NCBI GenBank assembly: GCA_963575745.1
Contig: CAUYUJ010020738.1
Coordinates: 81,014-145,013 of the forward strand
Origin: Prorocentrum cordatum
Taxonomy: Eukaryota; Sar; Dinophyceae; Prorocentrales; Prorocentraceae
DNA: 64,000 bases
Reading direction: 5' to 3'
A program made the position numbers and the translations under genes. Positions 20,006-31,008 of the stretch are shown one piece after another. How positions within the stretch are numbered: position 1 is the first letter of the stretch; every line of letters starts with the position of its first letter. The notes beneath the pieces were generated by a model. The model searched no databases, was not told where the DNA came from, and worked only from the letters and a program-made list of their open reading frames with translations.

Positions 20006-22405
20006 ACGTATGACTTTGTATAAAAATGGAAAGATAGGGGGCCGACTACGGCAGCGAGCTCAATGATTCTGCCGTCCCCAGGAACTACGACGCTACAGCG
20101 GGCGGACAAACTATCGCAACTTCTCTGATCGTTCCGAGAACCAGCGTGCCAATTTGGATCAGATTCCATCGATATCTGAGGAGAGTCCCTTCATATTTCA
20201 ATGCTGACTTGCATTACTGTGTCCTCCCAGGCTTGGTGCTCGCTCGATGTCAACATTAAAATGTAGGGGGCGGGGTTGCTTCGTCGAGGTGGCGTCGCAT
20301 TGCAGGTGCAGCCGTGCGCGGTCTGGACCTCCTTGCAACGTTTCGTCTGCCCTCCGTGGGTCGAGATGGATTATCCGGAGATCTCATGATCTCGACATTG
20401 CTGCGTTGAGTCGCGCTGTGCCTGCGCTCTCCACAGCGGACGTACCTCTTGCACTGCGCTGTCTGTCCTCTATCAAAGCGAAGGCCAGGGCGGGCGTCGT
20501 TAAGTCTGCTTTTACTCCAGGATTCCGAAGTCAGCGGGAAGAGCTTCTTTTTGCCCCACCCATTGCGGGCGGCATTCTTGGCGAAGATCCCAGCGAATTG
20601 TTTGCGATTGAACTGCTGACAGAAGTTTAATGAATCGTCGCTGGGCTTCCAGACTGGCGCAGAGGTCTTCTGACAGCGTCTTTCAAGGAGCATGGGTTAG
20701 CTCGCCATCCTCTGGCGCCCCGCGTCATGCCCATGCACGTGGTCTCTTGACGGGCGCCCTGGGCAATCTTGACGGACTCGGCGCCATCGAAGCAGCTGAT
20801 GTGGTGAGGGGGCGGTATTGGAGATAGACTTCTCGATGCCATTCATAGCCTTCGAAAGCGGTTCAAATTCGGGAAAGAAAGTGAACTCGCTGAGGGCGCA
20901 ACTGAGTGCGGCGGGTTCACTTTGCGACCGCGCAGTATAATCTACCTTGCAGTCTCTATGGCGCAGTGCCTTGCAGACCGAGCTCGGCTCAGTCCCCCGC
21001 GGGGGCGCTGCGAGAACTCTGAGCTACCGGCCGCGTCAGAGGCGATTGCAGCTATGCGCGGGTTGCGTGGGGAACTCGCTCGGACGCGCCGAGAAGGCAT
21101 GCCCAGCGGCGCAGAGGACGCATCTCTCCTGAGCAGCACCCTTCCCAACTCCAAGGCGGAAGGTCCCCTCCAGGCAAATGCCGCGCTGCGACGCCTCAAG
21201 GGCGCCAGCGCCGGGATCACTATCACGTCTATACCATTTTCTCGCCCCCCCCCCCCCTGTCGCTCTGTGCGATCCGGGTTTGGATCGCCAGGGCGCGGGG
21301 CAGGGGCGATCTCTGACGGGCAACTAATCGGTGCAGCTGACGAAGTCCTCTTGCTGGGATAGGAAGCCGACGTCAGTGTCCTTGCGTGGCACTCCCATAA
21401 GAGTGAGTGTGCCAGGAGTTCTGCCCTGGCGGTGGAGGCCAACGCATGTCCGAGGGCTTGGCTGAGGCCGAGTTGGTTACCTCGTGGATGTGTCATTGCA
21501 AATGATTATCGATGCGAACTCCAAGACCGACATGCTATGATCCGAGAAATCCGAGTCACGACGATCATGGAGCAGAACCGCGAAATCTCTGTGCGATCGT
21601 ATCCATCGGGAACAGTTCGCTTCGACAAAAGCGAGCAGCCCTGGAGATCGCTTTGGTTCGGGACTCTGGAGAACCTCGGTGGTCAGCGTCGCTGGGGCCC
21701 GCGCGAACTGCACCCCGCGAACGGTTTGACGAAGTTGAAAGGACACGTACAACGTCTCTTACATGCTATGCAGACGGCTAAGGCACGTACTATTGGAGAA
21801 AAAGAGGGCGTGTAACAGAAGAACAGCATATCGCTGGGCCAACGGGACACGCAATCCGATACCAACCATTTCGAATTGCATTCCTCCGCCGGACATTATA
21901 TTTCCCCGTGCGTCTCCTACTGCACCTCCGAAGCGTTCCACCTCCCCTACTCAACATGCTGCCGCCTCAGCTCTTTCGACATGTGATTTCTTCTGTTGTC
22001 CTCATCATGCAGTGGGTGTGCCAACATGTCATGATGTGTCGCCGATTGCAGCTTGTGCTTTTGGCTCCGTGGCCGGGGCCTCGCCTGTCTGCGGAGCCAC
22101 GCCGCCCGAGGAACTAGCGCCTGGACCCCTGGCCCATCTACTCGGCGACCCCCCAGCTTCAGAAGAAGAGCAGGGTGGGCAGGTCGACCTCGGCGGCTCT
22201 ACGACTGCAAGGAATGCAACGACCCGGTGGCCAGCTTACGTGGCTCGCTCAGGTGGCTCGCCGGCTGATGCCCACTGGGCTGGTCATCAGAGCTCCGCGA
22301 GCCAGGCATTTGCTTCATTCGCCGAAGGTTTATCGCTAGCTGGGCCTCCTTCGAAGCAACCCCGCGCGTCTCTCGTCCGCGGATTTCGAGAAGAACGGAA
22401 ATCAT
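20006..22405. other. Unrecognised sequence
   Basis: Short overlapping open frames on both strands (for example 20247-20630 +, 20922-21362 +, 21763-22524 +) show no recognisable domain. A C run of about 14 lies near 21245. I see no RNA gene. Confidence 0.45.
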
Positions 22406-23197
22406 ATGAGTTGCATGAGAGACTTCGGTATTTCCTTCAAAGGACTCTGGAGGAGACTCGCCCAGACGAGAGCGCCCCGGACCCCGCGGGCCCAGGCGCT
22501 CTGGGGACAGGAGATCGACGATGATCTGCGCGGCAAGCAGCGCGCGGCCGCCGCCACGCGGAACCCGCGCTCCCAGGATCGTCTCCAGTCAAAGGGCAGC
22601 CGCATCATCGGCCGCGATAGCGGCGACAGCGACGTCGTGGATCTGGGCCCCATGGAGGGCGCCGACCCAGGGGGGCTCTCATCCGAGACCAGTCAGCACA
22701 TGGAGGATAATATGGAGACATGGAGTGGCGAGACCATCCAGCGCCGAGGCGAGACCGCGAAAAGGGTACGTAAAGTGGACGAGTACAACAAGACCCTCGT
22801 CGAGCTCGTGGACCGCCTCGAGCTCCCCGAGTCCGTCTCACGGGAGTGGGTGCCATCCGAGTCGGTCCCAAATATTCATCGCCTCAGAGGACGCGCAGCG
22901 CCTTCGGTGGCCGCGAGCCAAAACCTCGAGGCGGAGCTGCGCCGCTTGCAGAAGGTGACGGACAATGTGGATTTCACCGGCGGTGGTTCAGTCTCCCGTC
23001 GGACGAGGATTACCAAGTTGCAGATGGCGGGGCACGACGCTCGAGCTGTGTTCCAACGGCTCAAGCTAGAGCGGTCTCTGGGACTGATCCACACCTGGAA
23101 GGCGTGGATCAAGCAACGAGGCGAGGCGGATAATGGATTTCGTTTACGCTCGACGCTCACGTGCGCAACCGGAGGACAGCGTCACAGAGGCGATTGA
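22406..23197 (+). CDS. Unrecognised 263-residue open frame
   Basis: A long frame with non-repetitive composition. The middle (KRVRKVDEYNKTLVELVDRL near 22767) looks helical and charge-rich, possibly coiled coil. A later stretch RRTRITKLQMAGHDARAVFQ is also protein-like. No family recognised. The next frame (23133-23705) overlaps its end and continues with SWVRDFKKMLRVRLHRIRCA, so the two could be one gene broken by a frameshift or joined by an unseen intron. The region is less GC-biased than its surroundings. Confidence 0.35.
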   Translation: MSCMRDFGISFKGLWRRLAQTRAPRTPRAQALWGQEIDDDLRGKQRAAAATRNPRSQDRLQSKGSRIIGRDSGDSDVVDLGPMEGADPGGLSSETSQHMEDNMETWSGETIQRRGETAKRVRKVDEYNKTLVELVDRLELPESVSREWVPSESVPNIHRLRGRAAPSVAASQNLEAELRRLQKVTDNVDFTGGGSVSRRTRITKLQMAGHDARAVFQRLKLERSLGLIHTWKAWIKQRGEADNGFRLRSTLTCATGGQRHRGD

Positions 23198-23705
23198 GCC
23201 CGAGGTCCAAAACAAGGCTGGCAACGCGCAGGGGCTGCCGACCTTCCTCTGCAGGTGCGCGGTACGTTCGGAGATGCACCGCGCGCAGCGTGCCAGAATC
23301 AAGCAGCTCGCGCAGTCCTCCCACAGCTTCCACACTCGGGCTTCCTGGGTTCGCGACTTCAAGAAGATGCTTCGAGTGCGGCTCCACAGGATCAGGTGCG
23401 CCTTGGAAGACAAGAGGAGCAACTATACCTCGTTGGCGGACTTGGGCGCAGCCGCGGCGGGATCGACAGGACTTCGAGAACCTGCCAGAAACCACCTGGG
23501 TCGCGCGTCCATCAGTAAACGGAGTCGACCCTCGACCATCCAAGGAGTCGAAGCAAGAAGGGCCAATCGCCGAGGGAGCCGACAAAACTGGACAAATCAA
23601 GCACCAGACCGCGCAGGCCGTGGACGTCGAGGACGCGGGCTCGAGCTAGCGGCGGGCCGCCGGGCGCAGCATCCGGCGCCGACGCCGCTGATGACGCCCT
23701 GCTGA
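23133..23705 (+). CDS. Unrecognised 190-residue open frame
   Basis: It overlaps the previous frame by about 65 bases. Basic, Arg/Ala-rich, with a helical segment around 23330-23440. The second half becomes low-complexity (Arg/Ala/Gly). No domain recognised. Two other + frames are also open here. Confidence 0.25.
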   Translation: MDFVYARRSRAQPEDSVTEAIEPEVQNKAGNAQGLPTFLCRCAVRSEMHRAQRARIKQLAQSSHSFHTRASWVRDFKKMLRVRLHRIRCALEDKRSNYTSLADLGAAAAGSTGLREPARNHLGRASISKRSRPSTIQGVEARRANRRGSRQNWTNQAPDRAGRGRRGRGLELAAGRRAQHPAPTPLMTPC

Positions 23706-24161
23706 TCGCCAAGAAGCCCCGCGACATCTGCGCGGAGACAGGGGGGGCTGCCGAGGCCGAAGCACAATGAGAGCAGCGGCCCGAGGTGCCAGCGCAGCCC
23801 AAGGCGCTGGCCGTTGCTAAGCCTGAGGCAACTGGAGGACCGAGGAGACGCACTGCTGCTGTCTCCTCGTCTGCACAGCTGCGCCCCGTGGAGGAGGACA
23901 TCGACGGCGGCGCGGTCAAGAGGGCAGTCGAGGAAACGCAGGCGCCCGACTCCAAGCCATCACTCCCCAGGCTGAAGGACATCGGGACCGTCGGCGTCTA
24001 CGTCTTGTCCCCGATGAGCACGACGACATTTCCGTCCTGGCCCACCGTCGGAGCCAAAGGGCGCGTTTCCCGCGCGCGGTCGCTACGCCAGGGGGAAGGA
24101 TCAAACGGGCGGATCTGGGCGTTTCTCATCAGGGGGACCTGGGTTTCCACTGCGCCGCCAG

Positions 24162-24884
24162 GTGCGCACGAGTCGGGGGCTTGACGGAGATGCTGGGCTG
24201 GGCGCTTCTCCAGGCTACTACGAATGGCAAACTTGCGAATGCACCGCGCACGCGGGGCCCTGCTCCCAGAATATCCCTGGATTGCAGAACCGCGCAAGTA
24301 CAGGGGCGATGGGGTCATCCGGGAATTCCTGCCAGAGACGGGCGCCACGTCCACGAATTTCTTCAGTTCGGGAAACTGCTGCCCGCATGCGAGTGCCCGC
24401 CACTCTACATCGCGAAGGTGGAGAAGCAACATATTCTGCAGATGAAGCGGGAGATGGCGGAGGACGAGACGGCGGAAGATCGGGGCCGCCCGATGTCCGG
24501 GAGAAGAACGGGCGCTGGCCTACCGACGACTTGATGCATTATTTGGTGCTGAGGAGCCGAGCTCGACAGACGCTGGAGGATCAAGCTCAGAACCTGGCCG
24601 CTGCCTCCAACGAGCCCATAGCGGAGACGCTCGCAGTTCAGCTTCAGCACCTGATATGTCCTTCTTCGCATGTCTGGATGAAGCTGTTGGCGCCCATGCC
24701 CACCGAGGAAGTCATCAACATGATCACATGGTGCAATATTTTTGACGCCGAGGCCGCGGCGCACTACCTGGCGACAACAACTGAGAACAAGGATTTCGAG
24801 CCTCGCCATGGTTACTCCGCCGCGCGCGCGGAGACCGAGACTGAGGACCCCGCGATTACTCACCTTGCGTCAGCGTTCGCTTAG
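24162..24884 (+). CDS. Unrecognised 240-residue open frame
   Basis: The C-terminal half has good protein character: DDLMHYLVLRSRARQTLEDQ, LAVQLQHLICPSSHVWMKLL and EEVINMITWCNIFDAEAAAH. This is helix-rich and non-repetitive. The N-terminal half competes with another frame over 24181-24534 (reading VEKQHILQMKREMAEDE), suggesting a frameshift or intron near 24450. No family recognised. Confidence 0.35.
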   Translation: MRTSRGLDGDAGLGASPGYYEWQTCECTAHAGPCSQNIPGLQNRASTGAMGSSGNSCQRRAPRPRISSVRETAARMRVPATLHREGGEATYSADEAGDGGGRDGGRSGPPDVREKNGRWPTDDLMHYLVLRSRARQTLEDQAQNLAAASNEPIAETLAVQLQHLICPSSHVWMKLLAPMPTEEVINMITWCNIFDAEAAAHYLATTTENKDFEPRHGYSAARAETETEDPAITHLASAFA

Positions 24885-25455
24885 AGGAGCTTCAGCGACC
24901 TACCAGGATGGGTTCCCGCGGTGCTGGCTCTCGTCGACAGCCGAGGGCAGGCAGAAACCTTTGGCGCCCGCCCCAGGAGGAGAAGAAGCGAATCGACGAC
25001 CGCTGGGGGGAGTTGGTGAAAGACGGCGAGACTCTTCTCCAGGATCTCGTGGACCAGATCGCGGACCGCGGCAAGCGCGGGCCGAGGGGGGGGCTGCAGC
25101 GCCTTCACGATCACCGCCGCGACGTCCCATGCGCCGTGTCTCTCCTGAAGGGATGCGCAGACAACGGTGCGCCAGCTGGGTGGGGCCGTCGGGGAGGCCA
25201 TGAACGCCGCGATGACACTCGACCAGTGCGCATCCGCCCCCGTGATGGAAGAATTTCCAGCAGGGAGCAGGGCCAGATACTTGTCGGACCCGAAGAGAAC
25301 TACACCAGCCGGCGCCCACTGGAGAAGGACCTACCGGCTGACGGGAAAGAGGAAGCAAGTCGTCGACAAGATGAGGAGCTCCCACTGGAAGGTATGCACC
25401 AAGGTCGACGCGACGAGGGACCACCTGATCGACGCCCTCTGTCTCTACGATTGTT
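24885..25455 (+). other. Open frames without recognisable product
   Basis: Frames at 24742-25203, 24908-25486 and 25167-25637 overlap. One contains EEKKRIDDRWGELVKDGETL, another RKQVVDKMRSSHWKVCTKVD. They may be further exons or shifted pieces of the same unknown protein as 24162-24884. Confidence 0.25.
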
Positions 25456-25755
25456 TTGGACGCATTGGTTCTGGAGGTTTTTCTAGGACATCTTGCTGTC
25501 AAGTGGATCCAGCTTTTCCCGTGGACATATTTCGGATTCCTCTGCGACCCCCGCGCGCTGTGCCCGATCGCGCATCCAGCCGGGTCATGGTTGGTTATCG
25601 ATATGTCCATGGCGCGCGCCAAGAAGATGGAGCATGACGAAGAGCTTCGCCGCCCGGATGCCGACGCCCGGACCGCCTACCACGGCGCCAACACGGCAGC
25701 TCTTGCTTCTATCTGGCGCAAGAAAGGTCTGTGCAAGTTGAAACAGGGACCTTAG
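25456..25755 (+). CDS. Unrecognised 99-residue open frame ending in a hairpin
   Basis: The N-terminal half is hydrophobic and aromatic (VLEVFLGHLAVKWIQLFPWT), the C-terminal half charged (ARAKKMEHDEELRRPDADAR). The stop codon TAG (25753) lies inside the left arm of the perfect hairpin at 25739-25792. That is an unusual arrangement for a chance ORF, but could equally mean the frame was interrupted by a small fold-back insertion. No family recognised. Confidence 0.3.
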   Translation: MDALVLEVFLGHLAVKWIQLFPWTYFGFLCDPRALCPIAHPAGSWLVIDMSMARAKKMEHDEELRRPDADARTAYHGANTAALASIWRKKGLCKLKQGP

Positions 25756-25792
25756 AGCACGGGCGACACCGTGCTCTAAGGTCCCTGTTTCA
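25739..25792. repeat. Perfect 24-bp inverted repeat (hairpin)
   Basis: TGAAACAGGGACCTTAGAGC plus ACGG (25739-25762) is followed by a 6-base loop GCGACA and the exact reverse complement (25769-25792). With the looser outer bases GCAAG/GTTGC the stem extends further. No T run follows it. Confidence 0.92.
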
Positions 25793-26559
25793 GTTGCGAG
25801 GGTGCACCCCGTCGCACCTGTTGCGCTCACTACATGGTGCAGATGTCGTCTGATGTGGGCGCCGAGATGAATTTGTATTTATGCGTGTTCGAGATACAGG
25901 TGGGCCGCAAACGCCGCGCAGGCTATCCCGCGGTACATGTTCACAAGCAGTAGTGACAAGTCGAAGGCAGTACCTGCGTGACCTACGTCGCCAAGCTCTG
26001 GACCCACAATATTACGATGCGGGACATCTGGGACAATATCCACACGAATCATCATGCTTTGATGGCGCAGGCTATAGAATCGCACGGTCAGGATGTACCT
26101 TGCAGCGCAAGCTATTCCTACTGCGTTTCCGAGCGTCCACTCGTGTTCGGGCGAGACAATCGGAGACCCGGCCCGACGGTTCTCGAGGTCAAGATGATCC
26201 CCGAGGGCGAGAGATGGGTTCGTCAATTGACCATGGGGCTCAGTGCAGCATCCCCCCACCTGGATCGATCTGGATATCATCAGTGCGACCCCAGCGGCTC
26301 CGAACCGAAGAGCGTAATACACGAGATGGAGAAAGCTGCGGGCGAACCAGGATCTGAAAAACCCTTCATGGACCTCTCCTAGAGACGTTTTCAAGGCCTA
26401 CGTGTTCGTGTGGCCGTAGCGGCTGTGCGTCGCAGACGCTTTGGGACCTCTTGAGAAGGCCACGGGATCTGAATGGCTACGATTCCCAACAACAATCAGC
26501 GGAAGTTCGCGGACTGAGGCTCGGCAGTTTCTCGGCTGCAAGAGAGATACGAGCTGCGG
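25793..26559. other. Unrecognised sequence
   Basis: Base composition is more balanced than in the flanks. An open frame of 134 residues runs on + (25978-26382) and one of 171 on - (25879-26394). Neither has a recognisable domain and at most one can be real. Confidence 0.4.
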
Positions 26560-26772
26560 TTGTCATGCCCTTGTCAGCCTCTCCTCCTCCTTCGCCTCCG
26601 TCCCACCTCCTTTGTGTGCCGCCGTTGTGGCTCACAAGGGCCCTTGAGTCACTTGGCGCGCAGGCGACGGGCGCGCCCTGGCCCCAGTAACATAAAAAGA
26701 GAACGTGCTCTCGTACAGCAGGGATCCCGTACTCTGTATTCCATACAACTACTCCCGTACATTCCACAGGGC
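26560..26772 (+). repeat. Dispersed 235-bp repeat, copy 2
   Basis: Second copy of the repeat at 14915-15149, same orientation, with scattered substitutions and a few small indels around the CATAAAAAGAGAACG segment. Confidence 0.78.
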
Positions 26773-27377
26773 CCCTCGAGGGCGAAACTGGCAAGGTCCT
26801 CCGGAAAAGGGGGCCGCCGCATTTTATTTTTGTGAAAAACGGCTTGAGTGTCTGAGAGCGTCTACACCATTACAAAAGCGGTTGGGGACGGGGGCAATTC
26901 TTCGTACCGGGGGAATGAAGAATCGAGCTGCCGCACAACTGTTCGCTACCGATTGGTCTGGGGTTTTGGTAGATATGGCCAGTTCGTAAGTTCGAATAGT
27001 TTTGATCAAGCCTCTCGTCGCCAGCGTGGGGCCGCTACTGATTCGACGCAGGCACGCCTGGAATTCGGCAGAGTTAGACAGGCACGCCAACACAGGCGAA
27101 CAACGTGCGTACATGGGGGGGGAGGCTGCCCCACTTGCGAGGAGACGCTGCGAATGAAGGACCGCGCTGGTTGGCAACCGTCGCAGCGAGACTCGATTTG
27201 TTGCGGGCCCAGCCTCTCGCACTAACCCTTCCCCTCCCCGCCTTCTCTCCATTTTTCGTCCCCCATTCCCCCCTCTCCCCCCCCCCCATTCCCGTTCTCA
27301 CCCCTCCCCCATCGCGCCCCCTTTTCCCCTTGTTCTCCATTTTGCCGCCCTTATCCCTCTTCCCCTTTCTTTCTCTG

Positions 27378-27414
<37 letters not shown>

Positions 27415-29171
27415 GTCTCTCCCCTTTCCTGTCGTCCTCCGCCTATCCATCCGCCGTGTGGGGTGTACTTTGTTGAAATATTGCTTGATATTGTTTGGGT
27501 CCGTCTCGGGTTCGGTCTGAGACTGTCGGCTTGGGTTCGTTTGGAGTTTGTCTTGGAACCTGTCTTGAGCTGTTCGCACTTTTGTTATGTTCGAAAAGCG
27601 TGGGAAGCATAAACCCATGCATGTGGTCAGAATTTGTGCCCTTCCCACATGTGGCAAATGTGTCGGATGGGCACTCGGGCTGCACAGTTCCGCCCCCAGC
27701 TCAGGAAAACATTACAGGGTATGTGTCGTGCTTCACACATGTGCGCGGGCCGAAATTCCGTTCGGAATACATCACATTGGAGATGTCGCGGTCGGGGGAA
27801 CGCGCCGATTTCGTCCAGGTCTGGGGCCCCAAATTTGGCCCCAGACCTTCACGTTCCCCGCTCCGCCCCCAGCGCCGACGTCGAGAATTGATGCCCGCGT
27901 GCTTACACTTTACAGGGGCGGTCCTATAGTTACAGTGACAAAGTGTTTTTCTTCCTCTGGCGCGCAACGGTCGTTACCCCCCCCCCCTACCCGGGGCAGC
28001 GGTAACAATCGGACGTAGGAGAGGGCTTGGACCTCCCCCACATGCTGGTGCTCGCGCGCATATTATGGAGATCGCAGCGCACCCCCGCCCCGACGCCTCC
28101 CACCCCGCCCAAGGGTTACCGTTACCCAGTACCCCGAATTGATCCCCCTCGGCGTAACGACCGCTACCCGGAAATAGTACACACGCAATCTCATCGTATA
28201 TTTCAAGTTGCAAAACCATCGAGCTATTGACAGCCATGTGGCCCTCTGGAGGTCAACGGCATCTTTGGTCTGCAGACATCGTTGGTCTGCAGACATCTTT
28301 GGCCGTCCTGTCCCTGAGGAGTTGTGTGTTCCCGCCAGCGCCTAAGCGCTGGTCGACGTGTCCACGACTTCTCAGGGTCAACATGCGAATGCCATAATTG
28401 CACACGATGCGCATTATGTGTTCAAGCATCCATGCATGTCTCACATGGAGGCTCCTTTGGCCATGTCCTTTTTCATAATGTTAGCTCGGTTTCGGTCCAG
28501 TATTGCGTGCATCCCTTCTTTTCTCGTTTATGCTCCTCCCCCGTCGCTGACCAGTTTCACCATTAGTTTGTTTGGCACCAGTGCAGGAGTCTGATGGGCG
28601 TGTGCTCGCATGCACCACGGCGAACTTCACCGGTATTATTGCACTGCTGAGGCCTGTTGAGTTCCCTTCCGCTTCGTGAGTTAGCGTCGGTTTTGCTAGC
28701 TGTTTAACAGTCGACCAGGTACTTTCAAAGTCACACGCCTGATTGGTGTGGATAGTCTGGCTCAAGATGTCTTACGATATGGTTTCGGCACATGCATGTT
28801 CATGATCTCAGCATTCGAGGCATATAGCCTGGACAGTTGGCTTGATATGGAGGTGCGAAGTATTGCAATAATGTGTTGGGAGCCAGGTCGCCAATTACAC
28901 ATATCTTCAGTGCGATGTTGTTTTGAAGAGTCCAGTATTCAGGTATCGTCGACATGCTCGAACCGTGTACTGAAAGCTCCGAAGATTATTGTGTTTTACA
29001 TCATCGGAGCAAGGTGCAACAGAGATGTGACCATCATGTTTTACACTTCGCTCCGATTAGCTCAAGGGCCTTGCAAGGTTTGGGCCACTGCAGCGATATA
29101 ATTTTTCCCATCCCTATACCCGGGTTGGCCGCGGGCCGGGTGGGGGAGGGGGTGTATATTTGTAGGGATCA
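26773..29171. other. Unrecognised sequence with simple repeats
   Basis: A CT microsatellite occupies 27368-27420 within a C/T-rich tract starting at 27220. A G-T-rich stretch lies at 27490-27570. At 28251-28305 a short tandem repeat built on TTTGGTCTGCAGACATC appears about three times. Nothing recognisable as a gene. The 28300-29100 part is relatively AT-rich and non-repetitive. Confidence 0.45.
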
Positions 29172-29537
29172 GTGAGAAACCCTTCCCCGAAGGTGATGAA
29201 AGAGCTTTTGGAAGAGGAGAGAAAGATAATACATATGTCGCTAGAAGAACACCGGCGCCCAGAGGGCTGGTGGTATTTGATTAAGAGTGCGCCAGAAGCC
29301 GAGTCCCCACCTCCCATGCTTTGCCATTTGTCGAAACGCAGAAAGAGCGTGGCCAATTCGACTCGTTTTTGCTGCGGGTTCACGTTCTCGATGGGCATAT
29401 GTTCGAGCCCTTGGATGAACAAAACGGGTGATCCTGGCTTTGGGCTATTTTCTTCTTCGTTCCGTGTCTCTCTCGTCGTCCTTCTCATCCTCCTCGTCTT
29501 CCGTCTGCAGTCTTGCTCAGTTGTGCGCGGCAAGTGA
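29172..29537 (+). CDS. Unrecognised open frame (either strand)
   Basis: The + frame reads KVMKELLEEERKIIHMSLEE then RRPEGWWYLIKSAPEAESPP, which looks like ordinary protein. The - strand over the same bases is also open (29114-29533) with QGLEHMPIENVNPQQKRVEL. I cannot choose the strand. Non-repetitive, balanced composition makes a real exon possible. No family recognised. Confidence 0.25.
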   Translation: MRNPSPKVMKELLEEERKIIHMSLEEHRRPEGWWYLIKSAPEAESPPPMLCHLSKRRKSVANSTRFCCGFTFSMGICSSPWMNKTGDPGFGLFSSSFRVSLVVLLILLVFRLQSCSVVRGK

Positions 29538-29974
29538 CAAACTCAAATAGTAAAAGCTTGATCCATCATATTGAAATGCCGTGGGATCCATATTTCTAAC
29601 TTTAATGGCTGAGTAGGAGTACAAGTGCGAGCTTCGCAAGGTGCGGTGTCATCCTTTAGAGATGCCTCGAGAGGTAATCGAACTATGTCATATCTCAGCC
29701 GACCACAACCACACCGTACTCTGTCAATATGTGCACCTCTGGGATCCCCCACCTAACGCTCCACCTCACTAAGCTACACAGTGCACCCGTTTTGCCTGTT
29801 GAGCCCCCCCCCCCCCAGGCAAGGGACGTGGGTGTCCCGCTTCAACGGCCTGCAGGGCAGGAGACCAGGCGTGTATGCTTTGACCGTGCAGGGGGAGATT
29901 CCGAGGCGGGCAGGGGGAAGCCTGGAAGCACCCGAAGAAGGGAGGGGAGAGGAGGGAGGGCGAGGAGGGAGGGA
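29538..29974. other. Unrecognised sequence and GGGA-rich tract
   Basis: No gene seen. A C run lies at 29803-29817. A GAGGGAGG purine tract at 29935-29990 leads into the LINE tail. Confidence 0.45.
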
Positions 29975-30214
29975 GGGAGGGAGGCCCGGACAGACAGAGA
30001 CGGCTTGGCGGCTGCCCAGATGGTGGAACAGAAGCGGGAGCGGTACCCGCCACCTGGGGGCGAGCTGGTCCCCCTCGCCTTCCGGACAGGGGTCCGGCCC
30101 AGCGACGAAGCCGCCAGCGTCGTCCGCAGCTACGGAGCCGACCTAGACGGCGGCGAGCGATCCGAACTGCTGGGCAGCCTCACGCGAGACCAGCAGAACC
30201 GTCTAAAAGGGTAG
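29975..30214 (+). pseudogene. LINE-C 3' coding tail, copy 1
   Basis: The last ~70 codons of a LINE polyprotein: RDGLAAAQMVEQKRERYPPP, then GELVPLAFRTGVRPSDEAAS and the end SELLGSLTRDQQ, stop TAG 30212. The K-x-x-x-Y and P-x-F-x-x-G-R-P-x-x-E-A pattern is the C-terminal part of the restriction-like endonuclease domain found after reverse transcriptase in several LINE clades. It is nearly the same as the end of 31009-31644. Only this tail is present, so it is a strongly 5'-truncated copy or a duplication of the other. Confidence 0.7.
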
Positions 30215-31008
30215 TGCTGAGATGTTGCTAGGCGCACTCGGACGCTAGGCGAGCAGCCCACCGGTCCACCGCGACCGCCGCCAGCGCAGTGACCACCACG
30301 AGCGGCCGCGACCACAGCCACGAACCCAAACCACCACGACCGCCAACAAGACGACAATCCTTGCCGCCACCACCACCAAGACGACGACTGATCACGACGA
30401 ACCCCGCGACCACCGACGCCGCGACCACGACCAGCGCCAGCACATTCACCACCGCGACCGCCGCCTACCAACACTACGACCACGACCACGGCCACGGCCA
30501 GCGACGGCGTCATGACACCACCTTTGCCGCTATCACCACCGACCCGACCGTCCCCACCAAACGTCGCCCCTCACTTCCTCTCCGTGCCGTTGCTGGGCCG
30601 CCCTTGCTGCCGCGCGCGTCTGGCGTTTCGCCTCCGCCTTCTTCCGTCCCTCCCTTGTTTCCCCCCCTTCCTCTTCCGTTGCGCGCCGGCTGGCCGGCGC
30701 AGAGAGCGCCGGCAGCCTTTGGCCAGCGTCGCAACCCGGGGCCTGCCTCAAGACGAGGCTGGCCCAGGGCGCACTGGACCGCTGACGGTTCCCATCTGGG
30801 CGGCCCCCAGAGCGCCAGTGGGGGCGCCATCCCCGCGACTGGCCGAGAGGGAGGGAGAGACGGAGGGGGGGAGGGAGGGAGGGAGGGAGGGAAGGAGGGA
30901 AGGAGAGAGGGAGGGGAGGGAGGGAGGGAGGGAGGGAGGGACCACCGCCTGCGCTTGAGGGAGAGCGGGGGCACTGGAGCGGGCAGCTGGCTCCTCCCGC
31001 GCGAGCCA
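30215..31008. repeat. CAC/GAC microsatellite, C/T-rich and (GGGA)n tracts
   Basis: 30270-30510 is a degenerate CCACGACCA repeat. 30560-30690 is C/T-rich. 30850-30945 is a GGGA repeat. Open frames across this are low-complexity (Thr/Pro/Arg) and not coding evidence. Confidence 0.8.

Noticed and set aside
20850-20900. GGTTCAAATTC-like box as a tRNA T-loop
   Set aside because: No matching A box, anticodon arm or acceptor stem within tRNA distance.
25879-26394. 171-codon reverse-strand frame considered as a copia RNase H relic
   Set aside because: No D-x-D-W-A or CETE-like block could be found, and the opposite strand is open as well.
30289-31008. First half of the 451-codon frame 30289-31644 as part of LINE-C
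   Set aside because: It is Thr/Arg/Pro and Gly/Arg low-complexity text from the CAC/GAC and GGGA repeats. Only the part from about 31009 has LINE motifs.
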